From Begonia masoniana (taxonomy: Eukaryota > Streptophyta > Magnoliopsida > Cucurbitales > Begoniaceae): a stretch of DNA of 64,000 bases. The notes beneath the pieces are model-generated. The model was given only the letters and a program-made list of their open reading frames with translations, made no database searches and was not told where the DNA came from. The DNA is taken from positions 22,956,542 through 23,020,541 of the forward strand of contig CM039508.1 in assembly GCA_022432975.1 (NCBI GenBank), given 5' to 3'. Position 1 is the first letter of the stretch. Every line of letters begins with the position of its first letter. Of the stretch, positions 33,860 through 45,440 are shown one piece after another. The position numbers and the translations under genes were made by a program.

Positions 33860-35795
33860 ATGGCTAGAAGAACTGAAAGTTGTGGTCTTGAACAGTAAAA
33901 ACTAGTGACCGATAATGGTAAGTTTCACGCATCAACAAGTTGTACAGATGATGATGTATACTACACCACAAGAGATTATTGTGAAGTACTTTCTATCAAA
34001 ATGAAAATCTACTTTCTCATGTTTAGACTTAGCATGAACCACATGATTTGAAGTAAAGTAGCACTCAAAATTATCAGATAGAATAACAAGTGAGGAGGTC
34101 ATAAACCAAGATATGTTAATAAAGACTCAATCCAAGCAATCACAGTTGCCTCATTGGCAATACTTCTATATTCTGATTCAGATCGTGAAATCACATTTTT
34201 TAATAGAACCAAGATATTAAATTAGACCAAAGAAATAGATAAAAAAAAAAAAAAAAACATTTGTGCTTTTACGATCATCCGAATAAGATTGTCAACCTGC
34301 ATATGTTTAGCACACAATATAGTTGTAGACCAACTAAGTGTTAGACACAAAAATTTTGTACTTTCAAGATAGTTGAAGATCTTGTAAAATGTTTGCCAAT
34401 AGATGTCACACGGTGAATATATAAATTGAGAAACCTTGTTGACCGCAAAGGTAATAATCAAGTTGTATAACCATGCAATATTGCAAACCACCAACTAAGT
34501 TTCAATAAATAGTGGGATCCGGATGTGCCTGAAACTAAGATAAAATCGAGGCGACGTATTAGCTCGAGCCAACAAGTCTGTAATATACTTTGATTGATTC
34601 AAGTGAATACCACCTACTTGACATGTCATGGTAATGCCAAGAAAATATTTAAGATGCCCCAAATAACTAATACTATACTTGGTTCTCAAGTAAGTAAGCA
34701 AGCACATCCGCAAGCAAAATATTATCCGAGCCCGTAAATATTATATCATCAACATAAATCAAAATGATCAACATAGATAATAAATTAACGAAAAAATAAA
34801 CATAGACTGAATCAGACTTAGATGTAGTAAAGCCCCATCAGTAAAAAGAGCTAAGAGGTAATATAAAACACCATGTCCGAGAAGATTGTTTGAACCTGTA
34901 AAGAGATTTATGCAAGTGACACATATGTGTAGGATGAAGTGGATCCACAAAACCTGAGATTGTCCCATAAAAATAGTTTTCTCAAGGTAACCATGTAGGA
35001 ACTTATTAGTAAGCTCCAATTGTTTAATAATTCAAGCTCGAGTGATAGCCAACAAAAGAGCTAAATGAATAATTGGGTGGTTTAATAATCATGCTAAAAG
35101 TCCCTATAGAATCTAATCCTTCGTTTTGGGTATGGCCTTTGGCAACAAGACATATTTTGTAGTATTGCAAAGAGCCATCAAAATTAGTCTTAACTTGAAA
35201 ACTCATCGACACCAAATAACTTTCTTGTCAGATAACGTAGGTCCAGGTGTTCAAGTTTTATTCAGTTGTCGTGCTTTAATCTCAATTTGCATAACTTCAA
35301 CTCAAAGAGGGTTCTTAGCTGCATGAGTATAAGTGGTTGACTCTATTGGAAGAGTTGTAGACTCGTAAGAACCTTAGTTTTATATATTCCTGCCATGGAA
35401 CGAGTAAGTGTGGGATGAACATTAGTAATTGTATGCGTATGAACAATATTAGGATCATGCAAGTGAAGATGTTTGAAGCAGTGTGAGGAGAAAAATGTGA
35501 GAATAAAGGAGAATGAATATAATCGGAAGATGAATAGTTGGAGAGGATAGAAAGAAGTTGAAGATAGAGGAGAACTTGAAGGTGCCGAAACACAAGTGAG
35601 AGGACGAGGAGGAAGAGTTTGAATTGTATAAGAAAAAGCATCTACAAAAGGAGTGAGGCTAGCAACAAAAGGATAAATAGATTTGTGTAACACCACATTG
35701 CGGGACATATTGAGACAACTAATGGCATTATCAAAACATATATAACCTTTATGTTGAGTACGATTATAACGGCCCTTTTTTCGCGTTATCTTCAT
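33860..35795 (-). pseudogene. Decayed Ty1/copia pol: integrase end, RT and RNase H
   Basis: Reading leftward on the minus strand: the integrase C-terminal region with KGYICFDNA, then HPTLTRSMAGIYK (35795-35343); RT with YKICLVAKGHTQ (35215-35024), a block matching NAFLHGYLEKTIFM (around 35010), the catalytic YVDD encoded at 34745-34756, and YLGHLKYFLGITM followed by LNQSKYITDLL (34713-34495); and RNase H with SEYRSIANEATVIAW (about 34190-34130). Many frameshifts and stops interrupt it. No LTRs are recognised at either end, so it is an old fragment. Confidence 0.85.
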
Positions 35796-36952
35796 TTACA
35801 TAACTTATTAATAAAACCTTATATTTTGAAAACCGTTACCGTAGCCGAAGTCTTTTTCTTTACTTGAATAAATTTGAATGTTAATATCCTTTGAAATGGT
35901 TTTTAACTTTTATACAAAAGCTCCAACATATATGAAAACGTTCATTAATATAACTAATATTTCTATCCATTTATAATACCATAGTTATGCTTACCAAAAT
36001 AACAGATGTCTTTACATTAGTTTACAAAAGTTCATTTTTACATATTACATAAAACATTAGTTAAATATTCATACTTCCACATAACTCTCATTGATCCAAC
36101 ATCTTCTCGTGAACCTCACCTTACTGGTTGTGATAGTTCTAACAATACTAACATGAATCTACTGAATCACCTTCTCAACCTCTACTTCAACCATGTTAAT
36201 TTTCAGGAATATCCTCATCATGAAATTTACCAACATCTCAAGATTTATCTATGAGTTTAATACTAAGTAAGCAATATATAACAGTGAATGTAAACATGAT
36301 AAAAATGTCATTACTTTACTTAAACACAAACATGATAGAACGTGTCATATGCGTTTCGTGAAAAATATAATTTTTCATTTCATCCATTTTCTATTTTTTG
36401 TTTCCACTTGACCATTTGATCGTTGGAGGCAACCATTTTAAGGGAGTAAGCATTATTTGGTCCACCGTATGAGACAGCTTAACTCGAGCTCCAGGGAATG
36501 CGCGGACACCATTTGGTCCACCTTTCGAGGTAGTCCAACTTAACCCAACCACAAAGACTCGTTACATATTTTATTACCATTTCAATCTTTCTTAATGAAA
36601 AACATAAGCATGAAAATATTTTCTTTCCTTTTAAAAAACATAATTCATGATGCATGACATACTCGTATTGTCAAGATCAAGAGACGGACCTAATAGAATG
36701 CCAGGTCATGCGACCCGATTCTCGGAGATGACCCGATCACTCAGCCCAAGGTTTAGTTCGCACCAAAAGACTTGAACATTAATCAAAAGTCAAGATCCAC
36801 ATACAGTTATTACAGTTATAATAGTGCGATAATTGAATAGCAGTTCAATATGGTCTAAACATCTAAATTCAAATAGTTAATCTTATATCGACAAAAAATA
36901 AAATAAGTTTTCACTAGGAAATCAATACACAATCAACAAGGAAATAAATAAA
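35796..36952. other. Gene-free stretch
   Basis: AT-rich DNA with a short internal repeat around ATTTGGTCCACC (36447-36458 and 36512-36523). No coding likeness. It could be decayed LTR sequence, but no ends are visible. Confidence 0.4.
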
Positions 36953-37183
36953 TGTAACGTCCTCCGGTGCTCTCAGTACAATATTGTCTGCTTTGGGCCA
37001 AAACCTGCACGGATTTATTTTTAGGGTCAACCCCAAAACACATTGTATTAAATAGGGAGGGAAACTCTTTTTATAAACTATGTATTTTTCACTTTCCCAA
37101 GCAATGTGGAATTGTGCACCCTCACTGGTATGGGCTGAGCCCCACCGAACCCTCCTTGCCTTCATCCATGGTGGGCTATCACA
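36953..37183 (-). mobile_element. Solo LTR of the TRIM family
   Basis: It is 231 bp, minus orientation, beginning on the minus strand TGTGATAGCCCACCATGG and ending GGACGTTACA. It is flanked by exact ATAAA duplications (36948-36952 and 37184-37188). It aligns throughout with the LTRs at 29990 and 30289. Confidence 0.88.
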
Positions 37184-37188
37184 ATAAA

Positions 37189-37537
37189 CGTAACTGCTTT
37201 CAAACTCTAGCTACTCATTGTTCTTGTTCTTTCCTAGAAAGGGAGAGGGTGGTTTGATGTGAATGACTAACTTAGTAGAATTGTTATATTAAATACATAT
37301 AAAACTTCTTTTATCTTTCATTTCAAAACATGATGATATAAAAATGGATTTCAAAGCATCGTTTCATTGAAAACTCATTTTCATCAATTTAAGAAAACAT
37401 GCTCCACGAGCCAACGATGAAGCATTCAGTTAAACATTGTCATATATATAGACAACTATATGAAAATACATCATCATTGTACTTATCATATAAAAATCAC
37501 TTCAATAAAAAATAAGAGTCACTCAATGATCATTCCA
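37189..37537. other. Gene-free spacer
   Basis: AT-rich DNA before the first copy of the 1.25-kb duplication. Nothing recognised. Confidence 0.4.
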
Positions 37538-38787
37538 ACATATAAACATAGAAAGGCAACGACTAAAGTCCAGTACCACCTCATGAGCTAGAAAGAAAAA
37601 TAAGCAACGTGCAATATGAAGATCTAGCCTTGTTACTCGGGTTATCGATAAACAATGGTCATCTACGAAGCAACTCATATAAACGATAATCAACAAATAC
37701 CCTTATCAGGTTTAGGAATTCAAAACCCAAGGAGTGCGTCATCACCGCACTACTACACATTTTGTAACGTATAAGCAAGACAACTTTCATGTAGCAAAAG
37801 GTGTACTGGGATGTCTTCCTGATACTTTGACACTAAGACTGTCCAAAGTAACATGAGAATCAATCATACATCACAACAATATAAAAACTATGCATCAATG
37901 GTAAACGTGTAAATCGTACGTACATAAACATAAAAATACTGACATGTTGGCGACCAGCCCTCGTCAGATTTTTTATAGGTGACAACTCACCAAAATTGGA
38001 TTTTAGAAAACAATGATGCAATGCAGTGCGAATAATATAAAACCTCTACCTTTACGTCGAGCGCCTCTTCTTCCAACTAGAGGCATAACCTTAGCAATTG
38101 ACTTGAAATTCTCAAAGCCTTACGAGACTAAAACAAAATCAACATTATGATTATCTTACTCAACACTAAGGGAAGACAAAGAAAGGTTTGAAACTAAGAC
38201 TAGGGACTCAATTCAGAACACTATAAACGGCCGCAAACTTCATCAAGGCACTACGCACCTCGATGACAAAATTTTCTCCAAAATAAAGTCACGCGGTCGA
38301 CACTTTAGGAGGGATCGACACTTATAAGTAGGGCTTGACCCACTGATCGACTCTTAGAACACTCTTGTTTTGCCTCAGTCGACACATCATCTAAGCGGTC
38401 GAAACTTTATACCTCTCGGGTTTAGTATAAAATACACTAGCGGTCGACAATTCCTTCTGAAGTGCTAACACCCTTTGAAAATAAAAAGGTACGTAGTCGA
38501 CACTTCTTTCAAGCAGTCGACACTTGATACTTCTCTTTTTCCAACGCAGGAGTTGAAGTGCTGACAGACCATCCCCAATGGTCAACACTTGGGCAATTTT
38601 CAGCTATGGAAAGTCACGAAAATTGTCATCTCTCACCGTTTCTCACCTTCAAGCAACTAAAGAGCGTAAATAAAGCAACTAAAGAACTTAAATAAACCAC
38701 AAGTCTACTCAACTCGACCAAAAACAATTCATGAATTCGAGTTTCCAATCTCGAATCTGCATCCAAATAAAATCCAAACTTTCAAAG
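37538..38787. repeat. 1.25-kb direct duplication, copy 1
   Basis: It is nearly identical to 39158-40410 from ACATATAAACATAG to CCAAACTTTCAAAG, with only a few scattered single-base differences by eye. It includes short GTCGACACTT-type repeats (38290-38580). It has no convincing gene: the frame at 38391-38588 recurs in copy 2, but only because the DNA is duplicated. It is followed directly by a Cassandra-type LTR, whereas copy 2 continues into CTTTAAATAGGG. Confidence 0.92.
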
Positions 38788-39051
38788 TGTAACGACCCGT
38801 ATTCCCAGCAAGATATTGTCCGCTCTGGGGATTGGGCCGCAGCCCAATATCCTCCCCTCACGGCTTTGTTTGGCGAGAACTTCCCGGAAGGTCACCCAAC
38901 CTGGGATTGCTCTCGCCGAAGCACTTTTAACTTCGGAGTTCTTATGGGATCCGTTGCCAATTGTGCTCCAAAACGCGTTTACTATGTTGGGAGGGTCTCT
39001 TTACATATGTTTCATTTCCACATACTTCCCCAAGCGATGTGAGATTGTGAC
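38788..39051 (-). mobile_element. Cassandra-type LTR with a 5S-rRNA-like segment
   Basis: Read on the minus strand it runs from GTCACAATCTCACATCGCTT to GGACAATATC...GGGTCGTTACA. Cassandra elements are TRIMs whose LTRs carry a 5S rRNA-derived segment, and that segment is present at about 38876-38972. There is no second LTR and no clear target duplication: the left flank is CAAAG, and the right flank is unrelated. It is either a truncated solo LTR or sits at a rearrangement junction. Confidence 0.82.
38876..38972 (-). pseudogene. 5S-rRNA-like segment in the Cassandra LTR
   Basis: On the minus strand, GGATCCCATAAGAACTCCGA, AAGTGCTTCGGCGAGAGCA and GGTTGGGTGACCTTCCGGGA follow in the same order and spacing as the central and 3' part of plant 5S rRNA, including the regions of the A box and C box of its internal Pol III promoter. 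Mismatches in both boxes, and loss of the 5' third, make a functional 5S RNA unlikely. Confidence 0.8.
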
Positions 39052-39157
39052 GACCCCCTTTTTACGACCTGTCACCTTCCGGTTCACCCGCGCAGACGTA
39101 CCGCTATCCAGGTTCCGGTTCGTGCGGCCATCGTACCCATACGTGCATATTCGGGTC

Positions 39158-40410
39158 ATCACATATAAACATAGAAAGGCAACGACTAAAGTCCAGTACC
39201 ACCTCATGAGCTAGAAAGAAAAATAAGCAACGTGCAATATGAAGATCTAGCCTTGTTACTCGGGTTATCGATAAATAATGGTCATCTACGAAGCAACTCA
39301 TATAAACGATAATCAACAAATACCCTTATCAGGTTTAGGAATTCAAAACCCAAGGAGTGCGTCATCACCGCACTACTACACATTTTGTAACATATAAGCA
39401 AGACAACTTTCATGTAGCAAAAGGTGTACTGGGATGTCTTCCTGATACTTTGACACTGAGACTGTCCAAAGTAACATGAGAATCAATCATACATCACAAC
39501 AATATAAAAACTATGCATCAATGGTAAACGTGTAAATCGTACATACATAAACATAAAAATACTGACATCTTGGCGACCAGCCCTCGTCAGATTTTTTATA
39601 GGTGACAACTCACCAAAATTGGATTTTAGAAAACAATGATGCAATGCAGTGTGAATAATATAAAACCTCTACCTTTACGTCGAGCGCCTCTTCTTCCAAC
39701 TAGAGGCATAACCTTAGCAATTGACTTGAAATTCTCAAAGCCTTACGAGACTAAAACAAAATCAACATTATGATTATCTTATTCAACACTAAGGGAAGAC
39801 AAAGAGAGGTTTGAAACTAAGACTAGGGACTCAATTCAGAACACTATAAACGGCCGCAAACTTCATCGAGGCACTATGCAGCTCGATGACAAAATTTTCT
39901 CCAAAATAAAGTCACGCAGTCGACACTTTAGGAGGGATCGACACTTATAAGTAGGGCTTGACCCACTGATCGACTCTTAGAACACTCTTGTTTTGCCTCA
40001 ATCGACACATCATCTAAGCGGTCGACACTTTATACCTCTCGGGTTTAGTATAAAATACACTAGCGGTCGACAATTCCTTCTGAAGTGCTAACACCCTTTG
40101 AAAATAAAAAGGTACGTAGTCGACACTTCTTTCAAGTAGTCGACACTTGATACTTCTCTTTTTCCAACGCAGGAGTTGAAGTGCTGACAGACCATCCCCA
40201 ATGGTCAACACTTGGGCAATTTCCAGCAATGGAAAGTCACGAAAATTGTCATCTCTCACCGTTTCTCACCTTCAAACAACTAAAGAACTTAAATAAAGCA
40301 ACTAAAGAACTTAAATAAACCACAAGTCTACTCAATTCGACCAAAAACAATTCATGAATTCGAGTTTCCAATCTCAAATCTGCATCCAAATAAAATCCAA
40401 ACTTTCAAAG
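39158..40410. repeat. 1.25-kb direct duplication, copy 2
   Basis: The second copy of 37538-38787. It is preceded by about 106 bp (39052-39157, GACCCCC...GGGTCATCAC) not found before copy 1. No gene. Confidence 0.92.
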
Positions 40411-40806
40411 CTTTAAATAGGGAGGAAAACTTACTAACTCTCGAGACTTCTTCATAAAAGACAATGCTCGAAGTCCCGTAAACAAATCTCTAGCCTTAGA
40501 ATGGGACGGTGTGCACGATAAAGATTCAACATTCTCTTCCTCTCCTCTCCTCCTTCGCAGCCGCATAAAGCAAATGAGAATAATAGGGTTCCCAAACTCT
40601 ATTATAAAATTATTCTTTTTATTCATATTTCTCCTATTTATAATTTTACCCCAAATATATATTTAATATAAAATCCTTCCAATTCTATCGTTCGCAACTT
40701 CGAATCTTATCCAATTTTTCCAATTAAACCATTGTAATTTCCCATATTATTGACTTTTACCAATTGACCGAAAATTCCAACCTGACCACAAATCAACAAG
40801 ACGAAT
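40411..40806. other. Gene-free spacer
   Basis: AT-rich DNA continuing from copy 2 to the LTR4 insertion. Nothing recognised. Confidence 0.4.
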
Positions 40807-41937
40807 CAACCTGTAACACCCGACATTTTCAGCCAAGTGATTTTCTTAACGGAATTAACTGTCACCCTTATTTTCGGACCTTTTGATTTAAATTTAATAC
40901 CAAGATTTGTTCCAAATTGTGTGAACTAGATTGAGTGGCAAAATTGAAATTAGGGTGGGCTGTGGTTGATATATAAAGGAAATGGAAAGCTTTTAAATCT
41001 CACCAATACCACTGTAGCCGACACTTTCTCCTTTCAGCGATTTTCCTCTCCCGAGCTCTCGCTCTCTGCCTACCAGTAATCCTTCCTTCAACAATCGGTT
41101 CCCTTGCCATTTCTCGGATACTTTACGCTCGAGGTATGGATTAGACAATGTAGTTGTCAGTTAGTTGTTAAACTCTGTTTTTCAGCTTGGTGTTGAAGTT
41201 TAGTTTCTCCAATGGCCGAGTAGCAATAGCAACATTTATAACCTGGATTTTTGTAATGTCATTTCCGAATCGATTCTGGACATTTAATATAACCGACCCT
41301 GATTAATCGTTAGTTGGACCTAGCTGTTTTGGTTTTGGATTTCTGACTGCACACAGAGAACTAGACTAGGGGATTCGGGAATGACTTTAGTTATTAGATT
41401 CTAAGATGACTTATGATTGGAACTTTTAGGGTTTTGTTTTAACTACTGTGATGTGAAATATTTTAGGTGAAGAAGTTTGAAGAAAAGGAGTTCAAGTTGC
41501 TAAGGAAACCAGGTAAGTGAATGTGTAAGATTCCCGGCCATTAGGACCCTACATCACAAGGATGCTAGGTAGAAACTGATACGATAATTAGAAGTTATTT
41601 AAGCTACTGTCTGTTACTTATGTAGATATTTGACTTATTGGAATGATTTCCCGTCGGATGAATGCACTATTCTGTGACTTGATGAGTTAGGAGTTCTCAT
41701 GTTCATGCATCAAGAACGTTTTATGCATATGATAATGTTTTAAGAACATGTTTTCCTCATGAACAAGATAAGAATATAAAACTTATGCAACATGAATTAA
41801 GCGAGGGTTGGGGGTGGTTTGGCGTATGTCACTGTCCAAAAAGAAGAACCATGATTACGACCCGCAAGGGACTATGTACACTCTCACTGTCAACCCCCTT
41901 TACCGGCACAAATCCTCTCTTAATTCACACAACCCGA

Positions 41938-42060
41938 ACGATGAATATGAATGATGAATGTAAATGATGAATATGAATGATGAATATGAATGATGAATAT
42001 GAATGATGAACATGAATGATGAATATGAACGATGAATATAAACGATGAACAAGAATGAAG
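41938..42060. repeat. 13-bp minisatellite in LTR4
   Basis: About nine copies of GATGAATATGAAT with small changes. Confidence 0.9.
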
Positions 42061-42649
42061 ACCTTGAGTATGAATATGTATAAGAAAAGATTCATGAGCA
42101 TTTGTTTTCTTGAAATGAGCATTCATGCATACTTGTTAGCATTGCATTCCTTGCTAAGCATTAGGCTTATAGTTTAAACCTTATGATGTAGGTGAAGATT
42201 TAGCAGATGAGGATTCCAAATTCAGTGATGATGTCTAAAGACTAGTTGCAGGATGGTGCTCAGGGTGGAAGACTGTGGCTGGCAGGCGAATATAACCCAT
42301 AATTAAGCTCATAATGTGTCAATAAGATTTATGATGAACTGATGTTTAAGTAGAACGAGATTATATTTTAACATTGAGCTTCGAAATTGTCTGGTTTAAC
42401 TACTGAGTCTGGGGATGATTTTAAATATATGGAAAGAGTTACTTTAACTAAGTCTTCCGTATAAGAATTTTTGGATGAGTCTCTGATTTTCATACATATG
42501 AGTGTTGAGCCAATGTGGTTTGGAGCCTGTTAAGAGTTTGCATCCACCGATAGATGTTCCTTATCGGAAGATGTTAAGAGTTTGCATCTACCGATGGATG
42601 ATTTCTATAGGAAGATGTATTAAATAAACACGTGAATTGCGCATGTCTA

Positions 42650-43070
42650 TCGGTAGGTGTAAGGTATTTCAAATACCAAATGATATAAGAGCTATTTTGT
42701 CGTCTAGTGATCGGTAGATGTAAGGTATTTCAAATATCGGATGATATAAGAGCTATTTTGTCGTCTAGCGATCGGTAGATGTAAGGTATTACAAATACCG
42801 GATGATGTAAGTGTTGTGTTGTCGTCTAGTGACCGGTAGATGTTTTACCATCGGTCGATGCGAGTCTATGACTCTATCGGCATATGCAATTTAAGAGATG
42901 TTTAGAAACAGATGTGTCGCGTGGCGAGCACGTGACCATCGGTCGATGCGAGTCTATGACTCTATCGGCAAATGCAATTTAAGAGATGTTTAGAAACAGA
43001 TGTGTCGCGTGGCGGGCACGTGACCATCGGTCGATGTGAGTCTATGACTCTATCGGTAGATGCAGTTTAG
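42650..43070. repeat. Two tandem arrays in LTR4: 61-bp x3 and 88-bp x3
   Basis: A 61-bp unit containing TCGGTAGATGTAAGGTATT repeats three times from about 42650 to 42838. It is followed by an 88-bp unit beginning CCATCGGTCGATGCGAGTCT at 42848, 42936 and 43024. Both units contain ATCGGTAGATG-like words, which also occur singly in LTR2 and LTR3 as CATCTACCGAT-type words. Confidence 0.9.
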
Positions 43071-43085
43071 GAGATGCTTGCGAAG

Positions 43086-43088
<3 letters not shown>

Positions 43089-43131
<43 letters not shown>
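43089..43131. repeat. A-run followed by (AT)n microsatellite in LTR4
   Basis: An adenine run followed by about 15 AT units. Confidence 0.95.
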
Positions 43132-43133
<2 letters not shown>

Positions 43134-43228
43134 CTAATAATGAACAAGGTGCATGAAGTAAGAACCGATTGATTAAGAGGTTAAGTTATGAATTACGTGG
43201 CGACTCCAACTGGGGTTGTTACACAACC

Positions 43229-45095
43229 CATGACTCGTTGACCATAAATAACCCGAAACATTTATTCAAAAATTAATAATACCATAAAAATAGAGGTTTT
43301 TACACGTATACATACTTGACTTGAATAAAACATGCGACATGTTAGCATGTATAAAACAAACTAGATTTCACATAATAGTATTAACACTTTTCATAACATG
43401 TCATGACATTAATAACTTTTACAACATAGATCATACATATTTTAAACACCCAAAACAGAACATTACACCAATAAATAGATTCTAATCATCATATTTTTCA
43501 TACAATTGTTTTAACCTAACATCCTTTGATGTTGGCTCGAAAGCGATACAATGCAATATTACTTACCTTGGATCTTTAAAACAATTAAATCACTTGTTCA
43601 ATTATCCTTGAGGGTTGGTAAACCTAAACATGTCAAGCAGTTCAGAAGGTTAATAAACATGTCTATATACAATTATGAAACCAATTTAAATTTACACAGA
43701 TTTTATGCTCACTGTTAACCATCCAACTTCGAAAAAATCACAACTTAATGTGTACATAATCATTTTCATCTTAATGTGTACATAATCATTTTCATCAATT
43801 CCACAGTCAATAGATCTCATAACATGTCCAATATAACTTGGTAAAATAGTTTGACTAATTCAAAATCTTAAAAACATACTTTTACCAACAAGATGAAGAC
43901 ATATACAGATTCACATTCACTGTTTTTATCCAATCTTCAAAAATTCACAACTTTAGCTATATTTGTCCAATTTAATTAATTCCATAAGCTATAGTTTCCT
44001 TGAAGAGTCTAATATATCATACCAAAATAATTACATTAATGAAAATCAGGAAGATGGGTTAATAACATTAAATCTAAAACATCTATAGATTTCATACTAC
44101 CTATTTTCATCCAACTTTAAAATTTCATAACTTGATATATACTTAATGAATTCCATCCATTCAAAAGCCAATACTCTCATGTGCTTCACCTAATTCTGGT
44201 TCCACAACATCAATTGATTCAAATCACTTTGTCCTTTCCTCATGGCATCATTGTCTAGGTTCCCTTGCCCTTTCTACGATTACTCACAATAAAGAGGTAA
44301 CCTGTTCAACTCTCACAAATGAACAAGAAATCAAACATGCTACAATCGATTGACAATAATAAAATTGTAATGCGGGTTTTTGCAAAGAAGCAAAGAGTAG
44401 ATGTTGGGTAAGAGAATTTTTAACATTCAAAAGTCCTTGCATAGTTCTTAAAAAGGAGCTTAAAAATACTCCAAAAAATTAGGGCTTGTGTTCTAAGAAA
44501 GATTACCAAAAAACTCACACAAAACATAGCACATACTTTGATAAAACATATTATAGTCAAGTGACTCCAACCTTAACCAATTACACTATTACGACTCTCA
44601 TAAAATAAGTAACCATAAAACATAATTAAACTCTTAAATCTTGCATGTGACATTGATCTAATGAATTATCTTCAAGTAGATTTCAATTTCAGGTCCGAGT
44701 AAAAGAGAATAGGCTTCTTTAGCAGAAACCAATTTCTCCATTTCGAGCATGTTTGACATAACAAATGATATCCAATATATAGGAATGACTCCATTCTGGA
44801 AAGCTTAATATGTCAGCTATAGTCTTTATGAAAAACAATTTTTGATATGAGATTGTTAAGGTTGCCAAATAAACAAAATACTTCTCATCGCTAGATATTG
44901 ATTTTCCACTATGCTTTACATTGAATAATTACAGTATATATTTGGATGTTTGATGGATGTAAATAATATTTTTTGATTGAATCTTTTTGCATGATCACCT
45001 ATAAAATAAACATTATAATTAAAGTTAGAAAAGTTCCATCCACGATTGTGAGTTGAAGATTCCTATAGCACACCAAATACATTTACCATTGCCCA
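43229..45095. other. Gene-free AT-rich stretch
   Basis: No coding likeness is seen. A 26-bp tandem duplication (CTTAATGTGTACATAATCATTTTCAT in two steps) lies at 43744-43797. The segment continues the DNA into which LTR4 inserted. Confidence 0.4.
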
Positions 45096-45440
45096 TCATA
45101 ACCTTCTCATTATCATCATAGGAAGAAGATTGTCGTAAATATCAATATCTAGTGTGAAAGGGTGTGTTGCTCCCGAAACAAAATACCATGGGACATTAGA
45201 ATTAAGTGGAGCAGCAACTGATCCAGAAGATGATAAATAGTTGAGGTAGTGACGATAGTGTTGAAGTGTGAGGTGGAGGAGGCTTAAAACATAATATTTG
45301 TTACTAGTATCTAGCGGCAACAATGTGCCCTATCCTGAAGCATATCTGACATTCGAGCCTATAATTGTTGGGTCCATTGGATCTGTAAGAGCGTGAATGA
45401 AAATGAGGCTTGCCAAGAATGCCTTGATGATGTTAGGACA
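45096..45440 (-). pseudogene. Copia-type gag zinc knuckle and protease fragment
   Basis: On the minus strand a degenerate knuckle, CQICFRIGHIVA (about 45360-45320, final Cys lost), is followed by NVPWYFVSGATHPFTLDI. The latter resembles the copia protease motif WYxDSGATxHxT, with the catalytic Asp replaced by Val. The open stretch 45323-45096 then ends. It is an isolated remnant. Confidence 0.75.

Larger units (their letters stand above)
40812..43223 (+). mobile_element. LTR4: 2412-bp solo LTR of the TGTAACACC family, diverged
   Basis: It begins TGTAACACCCGACATTTT, ends GGGGTTGTTACA and is flanked by CAACC at 40807-40811 and 43224-43228. It shares with LTR2 and LTR3 the donor-like CCAG|GTAAGTGA (about 41513) followed by TTAGGACCCTACATCACAAGG, and a GATGTAG|GTGAAGA site (about 42185-42200) before a short acidic frame. 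Its 3' part carries other tandem arrays in place of the TGACGTCA array. Confidence 0.85.

Noticed and set aside
34222..34494. 90-codon minus-strand frame as an independent gene
   Set aside because: It falls between RT and RNase H of the decayed copia pol and shows no independent likeness.
38876..38972. Functional 5S rRNA gene
   Set aside because: It lacks the 5' third, has mismatches in the promoter boxes and is embedded in a Cassandra-type LTR.
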